From Penicillium oxalicum (lineage: Eukaryota > Ascomycota > Eurotiomycetes > Eurotiales > Aspergillaceae): 64,000 nt of DNA. Under the pieces are notes generated by a model. It was not told the origin of the DNA. It made no database searches and saw nothing but the letters and a program-made list of their open reading frames with translations. Where the stretch lies: NCBI RefSeq assembly GCF_001723175.1, contig NC_064653.1, forward strand, positions 1,922,001-1,986,000, in the 5' to 3' direction. This document shows, one piece after another, positions 11,372-22,660 of the stretch. A program made the translations under genes and the position numbers. Positions within the stretch are counted from its first letter, which is position 1; each line of letters begins with the position of its first letter.

Positions 11372-13951
11372 TGTGGAGGTGGAGGTGAAGAACCCGTTCA
11401 AAAGAGTGACTATGGGTGAGTGAACCTGACGTTCTTCGGTGTTTGGATAGGGGAGGATGGACAAGAAGAGAAGAGACGAAGGAAACGGCGGCGCCGACAG
11501 AGAGAGGGGGGGGATAAAGTAAGGTAATAGTTTGTTCCGAGCTGGCCTTTTTTTCCCTTCTTTCTTGGTTTTTTTTTTCTAATTTCCTTTTTTTCTTCTC
11601 TTTTCTTTACTCTTTTCCATTTTGGTCGGGGAGTTTAGGGGGCGATGGCAAAAGATCGGCGGGCCGCGCGGGCGGTGAGTGGGTAAGCGGGTGAAGGATT
11701 GGATACAAGGGTCCAACATGCGTTTGTCTCCATTTGATCATCGGCGATTCCACCTTCCTTTGCTCACCAAATGGAACGAGGTTGAGCAAGTCTGGTCCGT
11801 TGTCCACAGTCCGGATTCAGACGGTGGGCCACCGCTTGAGCCATTGAGTCCTTGTTCCCGGTGTTGACAGGCCTGCTTCAGCTGGGGCCTTTGTGAAGTT
11901 GTGGTATAGAGTGAGAACCGAAAAGTGAGGAGGTGCCATTGAGAGGGTCCCAAACAGGCCTCTGGGTAATCAATCTTGAGCCAGGCAGGTTCAGTGATCA
12001 ATCGATAGGAGAACGGTGACACTCTCCTCCCGTCCACTCGACAGAATTCAAACCGATGACAATCTTGTCATGCCTGTATACCATTTAGATGGGATATTCA
12101 CCAGGTGGCCTCGGATGCTCATTCGAACAAGAACCTAACTACACAGCTTTCTTCTGAGATCGCTGGGGAACTTCTGTACATGATGATTGCTTCCAGGAGG
12201 GTCTGGCTTACCCAGGATATCACAGACGATCAGGGGTTGGTGACGGATTCCAAACGAGGGTGAATGGATACTCGGCGAAGGTTGCCCTCGATCGGCAGAA
12301 TCAGCCGAGTAGTATATCCCGAATCTGCAGCGCCTGCATTCACCCCGTCAATACGGAGACTAGCAGCTCAGCGAGAGAATACATCGCCGCTGCTCATTGC
12401 TCAATAGTTCGTCGACACAAATTACCTGCGAATAGCAGCTCCGTGCGGACAGGATGCACCAGTCTCGACGGAATCCAACCAGTAGTCAAGAAGCCACCGG
12501 TGGCCACGTTCTGGCCCATCGCCACGCACGGCGGTTCATCTCCAAACGATCCATTGGGGGCTCGGTTCACGAATCAACGGGGGCCGAGAGGGTCTCGCTC
12601 ACGTCCACGCCGATTTACAGTTTCGCTCAAGAGTGCAGCAAAGTGGAAGAGTGCAAAGACCCGGGGAGATAAGAAGCCAGGAACACACCAATGGACGGGC
12701 GACAAGCACCCACCGACACTGCCAAAATTGCGCACGGAACACCCGAACCAAGGAACAGTTACGGTGGCGTCCACACGCACGGTGGGAGGTGGAGACATAC
12801 TCGACTATCTGAGCCACTGATACTAACCCTGTTCGGTGAAGTGCCGGAACACACACCAGCAAAAAGAAGAATTTGAGACGACGTGAGCCCCTGAAACACG
12901 AGCGAGGGCAACTTCGCAGGTGGTGATTGGGAATTGCCGAGTTTGGTGGGCAGAGGGCGGTGCCCGGCGGTGGGCTGTAGTCGGTGGAGACTCGTTTCGA
13001 GAACATTGCGTAAGTCATTTATATGCGATACCCACTGGATGGGCTTCACACATCACTGTAGCGTCTGTTCAGTTGTCATCCTTGCCATGCCGACAGTCAA
13101 GGTGATACTGCATGATCTCCGCCAGTGAAGTTGACAGCGTCACTAGAGGACTCGACATGGTTGACCTATTTCGGACTGGTTAAAAAGGAACCCTTTGATT
13201 AGACGTGCACGACATTGACCCGCCTGCCACTCGCTGACAGCCCTTCATTCTTGCGAACGGCAGTCATGGAAAATTATGTTCATGATGATAGGAAATTCGA
13301 AAGCCAAAAGGGCCTGCACAATGTGAGGGACGTGATGTTATTACCTCTGAGCATTGGTAATCTACCAGCTGTATCCAAATAGACCAGACTGAGCCCTTGT
13401 AAATCCTGTTGGAGCTGATCGGCGTCGGCGATGGGGGACGGCTTCTATTGAAAAAGAAGTCGAAGCAGACTGGATCATCACGGGATGTGTTGTTTCGCTG
13501 AGATAGCTACCTCATCACGTGAATCATATGATCCGAAGTCATGTCACCTGTCACGGCGATTACAAAAAATATGTATAAAAGATAGGATAGCGATAAATCA
13601 AAGCCTTTGTCCTTCTTGTTCATTTTCTCTTATAATAATTGCTTCAAGGACACGCAAAAGATGCCAATCACGGCTATCAGAAAGGATGCAATGAGAACGC
13701 AGTGAAGAGATTGGAGTCCAAGTGCGGAGATGCCGTGCGGGGGACACAACCTTATATCCGAACGAGGGGTAGATCAGGCACCGAGTGCTGGCTTTGTTCA
13801 GACGTCCAAGTAGAAACGGGAATCAAGCGTGAAGAAATCCACCAGATTCCGGACTCAATACCGTACAACTTCCTACATACAAGCCTACTCCTGACCAGCA
13901 CCACTTCTGCGTCCAGATCTCCACCTGAAAACACATGATAGTGGCGCAAAA
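11372..13951. other. 2.6-kb intergenic region, no recognised gene
   Basis: The pyrimidine-rich and T-rich stretch at 11500-11640 is probably the promoter and leader of the transporter gene. Around 12260-13050 both strands stay open for 100-190 codons, but these frames lack a plausible ATG start or recognisable domains and overlap each other, so I do not call a gene. The right end carries the promoter elements listed at 13574-13596 and the presumed 5' leader of the oxygenase gene. Confidence 0.4.
13574..13596 (+). promoter_or_regulatory. TATA box followed by a tight GATA cluster
   Basis: TATAAAAG at 13574-13581 overlaps AGATAG (13580-13585), which is followed by GGATAG (13585-13590) and CGATAA (13591-13596). 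AGATAG and CGATAA fit the fungal AreA GATA-factor consensus HGATAR. The oxygenase ATG lies 370 nt downstream, which would imply a long 5' leader, so the link to that gene is inferred. Confidence 0.4.
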
Positions 13952-15472
13952 ATGCTTCCATCCAGCAACCAATCTCAGCTTGCAGAGTGTGCGGCAATCC
14001 CAGTCATCGATCTTTCGGCTTTGGATAGCTCGTGTCCAGAGGAGCGTCAACGGCTGGCACGACAGATTTATGATGCTTGCACTCGAGTTGGCTTTTTCTA
14101 CGTCAAGGTATCATTGTCCCGCATAATATGAGGAAGATATAGAAAAGACAAAGAAAAAAGAAGAAAAAAGACTATCATGGTTATGCCAAGAGAGGCAAAA
14201 AGAACGAATTTTTGATTGACACATACTTTTCAGAACCACGGAATCCCCGAGACCCTCGTCAATGACGTCCATAATGTAGCTGCTCAATTTTTCAGCCTGC
14301 CCGAAGAAGAGAAAATGAAGTTTTACATTGGGAATTCCCAGGTCTGTTGGCAAGTTGACGACAAGACATCTCAGCTCACTGATCTATTCAACTCATAGGC
14401 AAGACCCCTTATAAATGTGTACTGACTAATTGACGCAGAAATTCCGCGGTTACAGCCCCGTCGGCGGCGAAAAAGCTACTGGTACCGAAGAGAACCCCAT
14501 TTCCGAAGAAGAGGCTGGCGTCATGCTATCCGAGGCTTTTGATATCGGATACGAAGTTGCTATGGACTCTACCAAGAAGCCCGGCGCGACTCTCCCGCCG
14601 GATACCTATGGTCTCTATGGTGAAAACCAGTGGCCGGATGAGCAGACACTGGCTGGTTTCACTCAGACGTATCTGGGATACTGCGTCTCGGCGTTGGACC
14701 TCTGTCGCAAGATGATGAAGATTTTTGCCCTTGCACTGGGTCTACCGGAGGAGTATTTTGATTCCAGCATGCAGACTCCTGGTGTGACTTCTCGTATGAT
14801 GCATTACCCGGCGCAACCGGTGGCGGGAGAAGTACAGGAGGGTCTTGGGGCACATACTGTAAGTTGGTTGAATGCTTCACCTTGCCTTCTTCCTTTTGCG
14901 TTTTTTCGTTAGCACACTAGATCAGGATATCAATTGGGTATCTTTTCCAGGACTGGGAGTGCTTTACAATCCTCTCGCAGGGGCATGTGCCGGGCTTGGA
15001 AATCCTCAATCACAACGGCGAGTGGGTTCTGGCTCCCCCGATTGCAGGAACATTGGTTGTCAACATTGCCGATTGTCTTTCCACCTGGTCAGTTACTCTG
15101 CCGTGTAGATCGACACTACTTATTTCTTTCGACTCCCTTTTCTCCTGACTCTTTGATCTGCACAACAGGACAAACAAAAAATTCAAGTCAACAATCCACC
15201 GGGTGAATAACCTGTCCGGGGAGGAAAGATACTCTATTCCATTTTTCTTTGGCGTTGACTACGACAGCACCATTTCCGTGCTAGACAAGTATACCTCGAG
15301 CGAGAATCCACCTTGCCGGGCACCCTTCAAGGCGGGCGATGTAAGTCTCATCTGCTGTCTGGGATCGATCATTTCTACCGTCCATGAAAAGAAAAAAGCC
15401 AAAACTGACGACCGACGCGGGTAGTGGGTTCGCGAAAAGTTGTCTAAAGCATATGTAGGATACGAAGGCTGA
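13952..15472 (+). CDS. Fe(II)/2-oxoglutarate-dependent oxygenase (isopenicillin-N-synthase-like)
   Basis: Six exons give 346 aa: 13952-14107, 14234-14341, 14439-14858, 14951-15087, 15169-15340 and 15425-15472. The N-terminal non-haem dioxygenase domain starts 'IPVIDLSALD' and continues through 'RVGFFYVKNHGIPETLV', 'FFSLPEEEKMKF' and 'RGYSPVGGEK'. The double-stranded beta-helix core holds the iron ligands: His-Thr-Asp in 'GAHTDWECFTIL' and the distal His in 'STIHRVNN'. 'RYSIPFFF' supplies the RxS that binds 2-oxoglutarate. Substrates vary widely (secondary metabolites, gibberellin-like compounds, flavonoid-like compounds) and cannot be told from sequence. The phase-0 intron 14859-14950 separates the Thr and Asp codons of the HTD ligand motif. 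The gene is convergent with another iron oxygenase gene 410 nt away. Confidence 0.9.
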
Positions 15473-15882
15473 GCCTAAGTCTAGAAATCACCACAGCTGC
15501 ACCTGGCGCGTAAGAAAAGCCGCATTGTTATTATGCAGGCAAGTTGTCTGGGCTGACACAGACAAGAGAGTGAGCGCCAAATACCGGAGACCGGCATAGA
15601 TACCTAGATTCTGGTCCGAGGAATGACAATACCACACAGAGATGACCATTTGCTCACTGGAAAATTGTACAGAAATGAGTCTTACTTTGTTGAATTGATC
15701 ATAATCATAATGTCCACCAGGCAGAAATGAAAGCGTGTGGAACTCAGTGCCGTTGGTGTGGGTAAAATGGGAATACTCATCATCTCTGATGCAGTAACAT
15801 AGGTTCTTCATAATCTCTACTTGGCGTCGTGATCGAAACATGCCAAACCGGTCCAAATGGTCATGCGGAATTTCTTTCCCCA
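15473..15882. other. Convergent intergenic region between two oxygenase genes
   Basis: This is the shared 3' region. A minus-strand open frame (15488-15886) overlaps the stop of the next gene; it has no family resemblance and is probably its 3' UTR. Confidence 0.5.
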
Positions 15883-17008
15883 TCAATACGGCTTGACTCC
15901 AGCGAGTTTCAGCAATTTTTCCGTCCGCTCCGGCTTCTGCAAAGGCTCTGATCGATTTCGAGGATCCAGACTGCCATCCGGAAGATATGCCTCCTTCTCA
16001 CGAGGCACAACATTGTCATGAGCCCAGTGCGTCGTGGCCTGGAACGACTCGAACGCTTCCCTTTTCCGCTCCAACTCTTCCGGTCGTGCCCATGTTGCCG
16101 GAGAATACGACGCATATATGACTGTGCGGATAGTGTCACTTTCGACAGTGGGCTCCCCACCCCAATGGATGGTCCGCGAATCCCAAAGAATCAAATCGCC
16201 CGGCTCAGCCATGACCTTGAGCGGCTTCATGTCCCGCTCTTCAAACCATTTCATCTCAGTTTCGCTAATGAAGCGAATATCTTTCGTCTCCCAGGTCGCC
16301 CTGTCGGTCTCGGTGTCGAAAAATTGTTCCGTCACGGTATTGGATCGCGGCAACACGATGAGAGATCCGTCTTCGGGGCCCGCGTGGCTCAAGTTGATGA
16401 TTCCCTGGACGCAGTGTAGACCCCGTCGCAGGGGAGACTGATCTACATGAGGCCAGGGCCGTTGAGCAGGCTTGTCCGCCCGATTCGGGAGAGTGATATT
16501 GAGCGCATCAAACGAGACGAGAAGTTCATCAGTGCCCCAGATTCGGGCAAAGGCTTCGAGGATCTTGGGTTCCATGCGGGCGTCCCACATGAATTTCTCG
16601 TGGGCGACACCATACTTGTTAAAGGTGTTGACTTTGCTCTGAAAGGGGAGGTTCTCGGTCGTCCATGTTGAGGGATCGTTCAGATCCAGAGATGTGTCGA
16701 ATGAGGAGAGCCATTCCAGTGCCTTTTGCTGGTACAGTTTGGCTTTTTCAGGAGTGATGACGCTTTTAACCACCGCGTATCCTTGGGATTGAAGGTCGTC
16801 GCGCCAGTCTCCGTATGGACCTGTGAGCCTGCATCATTTGTGGTGACTTAGCATGATGCTTGAGGGCATTCGAAAGGGGGGGAACCAAAAAAAAGCATTG
16901 TGTTGCACAAAGGGCAAGGAGAAAAAGACATGGAACTTACCTGAACGTAGACTTGTTCAGAGGAACTGAAGTCTGCGTACTGGTAATAGTGGACGTTGAT
17001 GCGGCCAT
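15883..17008 (-). CDS. Phytanoyl-CoA dioxygenase (PhyH)-like Fe(II)/2-oxoglutarate oxygenase
   Basis: Two exons, 17008-16941 and 16828-15883, give 337 aa. The short first exon is Ser/Thr-rich ('MAASTSTITST'), and the GTAAGT donor and CAG acceptor join it as Arg-Leu-Thr-Gly. The body has the PhyH fold: 'GYAVVKSVITPEKAKLY' at the start, the iron-binding 'WPHVDQSPLRRGLHCVQG' (HxD), 'GPEDGSLIVLPRSN', and 'PGDLILWDSRTIHWG' with the distal His, followed by 'DTIRTVIYASY' with the 2-oxoglutarate Arg. Family members hydroxylate fatty acyl-CoAs, ectoine or fungal metabolites; this long form with the W-rich 'TIHWGGEPT' loop is common in ascomycetes and not well characterised. It converges on the 2OG oxygenase gene, with no backbone synthase nearby. 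Confidence 0.88.
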
Positions 17009-18858
17009 GACGAAGTATTCTTTCCGTCTCACGAGAGAGGCAATTTGACCCAGTAAATGCGCGGGACCGATAGCAAAGTTGACGTTCAAATAGTTCGAGG
17101 GACCAGCATGTCACCCTCGGACGCAGCGAGATCTTTTAGATACAATGATAAGAAGAAGAAGAAAGGGAGAAAAAGATCCAAGAAAAAAAAAAGGATCCTT
17201 AGCAGTCCATCCCTTCAGACCCCAAAAGCAACATTCTTAGCGAGACAGCCCCAGTGACCAATGACGATGGACAGAAGGATCTCCGCGACATACAACGACC
17301 GGTACTTTACCGTGGACGCCTACTGGGGTACTAAGCAGATAGGTACTCGACTCGTAGATGATGAGTAGAGATCAAAGTACCATAAGGTAAGTAGGGTACA
17401 AAGGTCCCGAATATAGGTCACATAGCGGGCTACGAATGTGTCCATCCTCTCGAATCACCGATCGGCAAACCAATTATCCTCGCCCCTCCCTCATAGCCAC
17501 CTATCAGAACGAGAGGAAAACATTGGAGTCACATGGGGGGGGGGAAGAAAGAGAAAAGAAAATCAAGTGTACATGTCTACAAGTGGCTAAACGGATCACG
17601 GTCTCTTCATTACGTCTTTGTACAGTAGTCATACATCCCTAGTACATTTTCACCCAACGTGGGCATTCAGGTCTCTCCACTAATGGTAGAGAACACAGAG
17701 GGACATGTAGCAAACACCCCCACACGAAAGCTTGGGGTAAACGGCTAATCTTCGGAGACTCTTTCTCTCTCTTTTCCCCTTGTCGACAGCCCGAGCACTT
17801 ATGGAAAAATGAGACCGGGAGATAAAGTTCAAAAGAGCCGAGTTTCAGTTAGCACGAGAACTGTAAAATGATTGAGTCCATTACGAGTGGACAAGGCAGC
17901 GAGCAAGTGAGAGAACCGAAACGCTCACAGCGGAAAAAAAAAAGAAGTGGAGTCTGATGAGTGGGGGCGCGAAGCGGGAGCTCGACCTCACCCAAAGCGG
18001 TAACAGGCAGGGACCGGGGAGTCTCCACGACTTGGAGACCAGGACGGCACTGTTAGCCCCCCCTCTAACACCCCGAAGAGAGTTGGGGTGGAAATCTCTT
18101 GGACGTCACCGAGCTGACTGGCATGCGTGTATGTATGGGATGCATCCATATTCCTGATTGAGATTAGTTGACTGGACGAATTGACCCGCGGCCTTTCAGA
18201 GGGTGACCTACTCTGTTATTGCAAGAGGATGGAGTTTGAAGTACACACTGTACATCTATGAAATGTATGTAATTGGTGGAATATCATGAAATCTCCTTTC
18301 AGGAAGAGGTATTTTCATGCCTTTGAACTCGGTCTCGACCCTACAGTCAATCAAGCAAATCCAGAAAAGATTCTCCCAGACTCCATGAGTGGATGGATCA
18401 CTATTAAGTACATTATATCAGGGCGGGAAAAAAGTAATCTCCCTGACCACTGACAATACTTATATATAATCTTATGTACAAGATCGGGCTCTCCCTGCCA
18501 GCGCCAGCATTATGAGCCTCGGTATTTTAAATGACAACCGTAGCGCTCATCTTGATGCATTCCCTTGACTGTAAGCAAAATGCAATGCAACCGATGGGTT
18601 CTGTCCTCGTCCAATGACGATGCAAACTCCTTTGCGATCCACAAAACTCCTTGTGTTGGATCCCGACCTGCAAAAACAGAGCCATGTTCGAGCATCAAGA
18701 CGAGAGCACACAGGAACCCCTAAGGGGCGCCGCGGCCGTCTGTCTTGATGACAAAAAAGAGAGGGGGAAAAATCCACGGTGACAAGAGGGAAAGAAATTG
18801 AAACACAAGAAAAACAACGACAAGGCAAACAAAAACTTCATCCCGCATCACACTGAAA
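17009..18858. other. Intergenic, no recognised gene
   Basis: Purine-rich stretches at 17150-17200 and 17515-17570 break up the frames, and no coding region was recognised. The left end is the promoter of the PhyH-like gene. Confidence 0.5.
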
Positions 18859-21155
18859 TTAAATCTCCTGGGCATCGAGGGCCCAAATCTCCCAGTTCTG
18901 CAAGACTTCCCACCCCACCCGTTTGACACGCCGTCGATGCACGAAGCCATCGGATTTGCAGAAAGGAGGATATTGACCATACGGGTTACAGGGGGAGTTG
19001 GAAGTGGTGATCGGTTCGTGCGATGACAGGAGGGAAGGCGGAGGGGCATGTTGACTATCATCTCGTGAACGTTTTCCGAGCAAAGAAGGTGGCACGGTGG
19101 TGCAGGTTCTTGGAGGGCGTCCAGGGGGACTGTTCAAGGGGGTCGAGGTGGATCGATCCAGACGTGTCGAGGGAGTGTCCTCGCATCCCTTCATTCCATC
19201 GTCGGCATAGGAGGCACCCGGCAAATGGTCGGCGGCGGTGGTCAGGAAGTCTGCGTGAGCAGCCGGTGTATTGACTCCGGACGGTTCGGGCGTGAGCTCG
19301 GACACGGGAATCTTGTAAGACTCGTGCAGCTCGAAGGCTTTCCATCCCAGTCCGACGACTCTGAGCTTGCCGAAAACTAGTCCATCAGCCATTTCACAAC
19401 TCATCATTTTGAGCAGGTGTTCATCATCCACGTTGACGATATCTGCGAGGCCTCTCGCAGTGGCAAGAGCATTGGCGGCCTCTTTGGGGAGCTGATACAG
19501 TGGTAATCGTTCCAAAAATTGAGGGCCTGCCACCATCTTTGATGCCGACGGCCTCGTCCAGGCATCTCCCGACAGCCCAGCCGTGACCGGCGACGCACCG
19601 GGGGTTCCATGAGGAATCAAGAGGCGAAGGGCAACCAGATTTCGCAGAAATGGAACCAGCATGCCGAGGGAGTCGAGACTGGAGGGTTCGGTCGCGAGCG
19701 CCAATTGCTCCAAGTTTGGACAGCTGTGGACCAGGCGCGCAATGACGGACGTGGAGAGAGGCCATTTGGCACTCAAGAGCAAGTGGCGCAAGGTCGCGCC
19801 GTGGTTCATCGTGATATGACTGAGGTAAGCGTCGCGGACACTGAGCACGAGGCCCAGTGGGTTCACGGGCGAGGCCGCGGCTCCCGGAGAGTTGGCCGTG
19901 ATGCCGTGCCTCACCGGCGATTGGGCAGAGATCGGAGACGTGATATTCGCGCCCTCTCGGCCTCCACCGGCCCAACGAGGAGAGTTCAGATGATCGGGCG
20001 CATTGTCAAACGAATTGACAAAGTACAGCCTCTCAAGGCCGCTGAAGTTACCGAGAAAGTCGGCATTACGCTTCGCGGTGGCATCCAGCCGCATAGACTT
20101 AATTTTGAGCTTCCGATCGGGCATGGTGGTGGGCCAGCTGTTGTCGATAAAGGTGTTGATGAGGCCAAAGGTATCCGTGCCACTGAGGAAAGTCACATCT
20201 TCGACAGTGGTGGGGTCGAATGCAAAGTTGAACTCCTCGCTGTGAAATGCGTACAGATTCTGGAAGGAGAGCTTCGTCACACTCAGAGGCTGCTTGGCGG
20301 CAATACATTTCCGGAAATGGTCGTGCAGGGAGACGCTGGGTTCTTGCGCCCGTCGCATGCGAGGGGACCAATGCAGTCGGAGATCGCGCAATTTTCGACT
20401 CTTCAGGAGGATGGTGGAAATGTCATCAGGATAGCAGAGCGGGTCGATGTCGGTGATTTTCAACCGGCGCAGATTCGGCATTCCCGGCAGGACAAAAGTG
20501 GGTTGAGGATGTCGTGTCGATGGGAAACGAATTGTGAGGGAAGTCAGGTGGGGGGAATTGACTAGACCGGCGTAGACAATTTCGAGCATTTTGGTGTTGA
20601 GCTCCCAGCTGAAGCTCTCGAGATTTTTCATGCGATCGACCGCCGCTCTCACGACCACGTTCAGCAGCATGGAAGAGTCGGGGACTCGCCCGACCTGCGC
20701 AAACTCCCCAATATGGGGTTCCTTCCAATCGCCACGCAGACAGATGGATCGCACCAGTGTCGCATGCGGCCTGGTCATGACCGCGTTGAGACCCATCGTG
20801 AACGGACTGGCGCTTCCGCTTCCTTCTGGCAGCTCGCCACGGTATCGAATTTTGTCATATGAGGTGAGCGTGAGATTGCGATATAGCTGGGGCAGAGCCA
20901 TATAGTTGAAGACACGACATGTCCGACACAGGCGAGCAAGATCTGCGATATCCCCGACCTAATCTTGTTCGTTAGAAAACTCGAACAACGCTTTCGTCTG
21001 GCGGCCCTCGTGCTGGCTCGCACACGGTTTGACACCGCACTTACATAGGAGACAATTTGAGCGATAATATTGAGTGGGAGGAGCATCAGCGACACCCCAC
21101 CAGGACGATCAGAGGCGACGTTGGCGGCGAACATGTTCTGGTTGACAGCCGCCAT
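18859..21155 (-). CDS. F-box protein with leucine-rich-repeat-like body
   Basis: Two exons, 21155-21045 and 20958-18859, give 736 aa. The F-box spans the intron: 'SLMLLPLNIIAQIVSYV' in exon 1 and 'GDIADLARLCRTCRVF' in exon 2, followed by 'MALPQLYRNLTLTSYDKIRY', the usual 'LYRxLxL' after fungal F-boxes. Irregular leucine-rich segments follow ('LESFSWELNTKML', 'PHLTSLTIRFPS', 'MPNLRRLKITDIDPL', 'SRKLRDLRLHWSP'), the LRR-like pattern that receives substrates in SCF ubiquitin ligases. The last 150 residues are Pro/Ser-rich and disordered, with a basic end. The F-box would bind Skp1; the substrate is unknown. A single long exon holds nearly all of the protein, and the antisense frames within it are shadows. 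Confidence 0.85.
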
Positions 21156-22660
21156 GATGCGACCGCTGGCTCGTAGCGCAGCATCGACTCGGGCGACTGG
21201 CCAATGGAGGAGAAGGAGAGATGTCGACGACGGCGGTCACAGTGATACAAATGTCTGAACAAGTTGCATTAGATCTATTGGTTGCTAGAGTTTTGTATTT
21301 TTGTATTTGGTTTGTTCAAAGAGCGTGAAGTGGTGTGTGAAGGTCGAAGTCAGTGACGATTGCCAGCTTCGGAGGGCTCATCTTCCGTTGCAAATAATTT
21401 GCCGGTGCGCGCCATGCGGCGGGTCCAGCGGAGGAAAGCGGCAAGCCTGCCAACACAGTGGGGCGTCATCGTTTCACCGACCGCCTGGAATCTCTGGTTT
21501 GCCTTTGGTAGACTCGATTCGTTGCTGACATGAATTTCATGGTTCTTTTCTGGTAGTTGGAGATATTTGACAGTTGACACAATATTCAATCTTTTCACCG
21601 AGAGTCACGCACGAGATGTTGGGAGACTAAGAATATTCGTGCTTGATAGCGTACTTTGTTACATCAAGAATTCTCCTCCACATGATACTAGTAATGTAGT
21701 AGCACAATAATAATGATTCCTGACTCTGACAGCTGCACAAGTGCACACACTGTGCACTTGTGCAGTCTTCGAGTCTACGCTCCACAGTCGGTGTGATCAG
21801 CCAGTCGGCAGCCCGTCATTCCCAATCGGGTCTTCGGTTTTCTGCCGTCCAAATCTCTCCATTTCTTTAGCCCATCAGCCATCGGCAGTAGGCGGTGGGC
21901 GGTCCAAGCCGAAACGCAAAGCCATCAATCGCCCCGAGTTTACGCTTTCTGTCGGGAAACGGCTAGACCCCGAGGCACAACATGCACAAGAATTCTTTTC
22001 TCTAAAAGACCCAGGGAGACCTTTTTACCGGTTTCTGGGACTTCACACGAGTCTCCATTTGGTATTTCCTGTCTCTACAAAAGAATTTCCCCGAATCTTG
22101 TATTACAGCTGTCTTGGCCTAGAAGCATGGACCATCATCTCTAATATCAGATAATGATCGATTGTCGAGTCATCATGAGTCTGACTGAAATCATATTATG
22201 GTCTCTAATTTTCGCCCCACTCTTCAGATCCAATGCGCCACTTCAAGACTCTCATTGGTGCTGGTGTGCTGATGCACGTTGCAAATGGGTTCCCGGACCC
22301 TCAAATCGGTCTCTCGCTAGACAAATCGATCCTTGCATCGTGGTCGAGTCATTCAAAGTCATCCCCGCAGATTCAACCTCGAGACTGTTCCCGCCCTCTC
22401 TTATTTCTCATCCGTTGGCGAAAGAATCGACAAGGTGTGAGGGTTCTGACTTCTGGGTATGGATTCACGTGTGGAACTTTCCTGATTTCGAGAATCCTTC
22501 TGGAATAGTCCTTGGAGAACCTCGGATCAAGCAAGCTTTTCCTGTCGCGCCAATCACTTGACTAGGGGGGGAAATCTTTGAGCTGTCGGATTCGAGAATA
22601 AGGCTCTCCTCCAGTTCCTCCAAGCCCTCTAGCAGTTGAAAGAGTGACACGCCCGCTCAG
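21156..22660. other. Intergenic with a strong hairpin
   Basis: This divergent promoter region lies between the F-box gene (-) and the MFS gene (+). It contains the inverted repeat at 21733-21765. Short open frames near 22154-22560 show no recognisable domain. Confidence 0.5.
21733..21765. repeat. Perfect 15-bp inverted repeat with a 3-nt loop
   Basis: The left arm (21733-21747) and right arm (21751-21765) are exact reverse complements, CTGCACAAGTGCACA and its complement, separated by CAC. Each arm itself contains near-palindromic TGCACAAGTGCA. No coding feature overlaps it. It could be a binding site for a dimeric factor, a cruciform or a hairpin in a transcript. Confidence 0.9.

Noticed and set aside
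12260..12820. 186-codon plus-strand frame
   Set aside because: Starts only at a GTG, has no domain, and overlaps equally long frames on the other strand.
15488..15886. 132-codon minus-strand frame downstream of the PhyH-like gene
   Set aside because: Overlaps the stop of that gene by a few bases and has no family resemblance; likely 3' UTR.
19609..20565. 318-codon plus-strand frame
   Set aside because: It lies wholly antisense to the F-box gene's main exon, lacks recognisable domains, and is a shadow of biased codon use.
22154..22561. Short frames upstream of the MFS gene, one with a hydrophobic start
   Set aside because: They overlap one another, carry no domain, and lie in the presumed MFS promoter.
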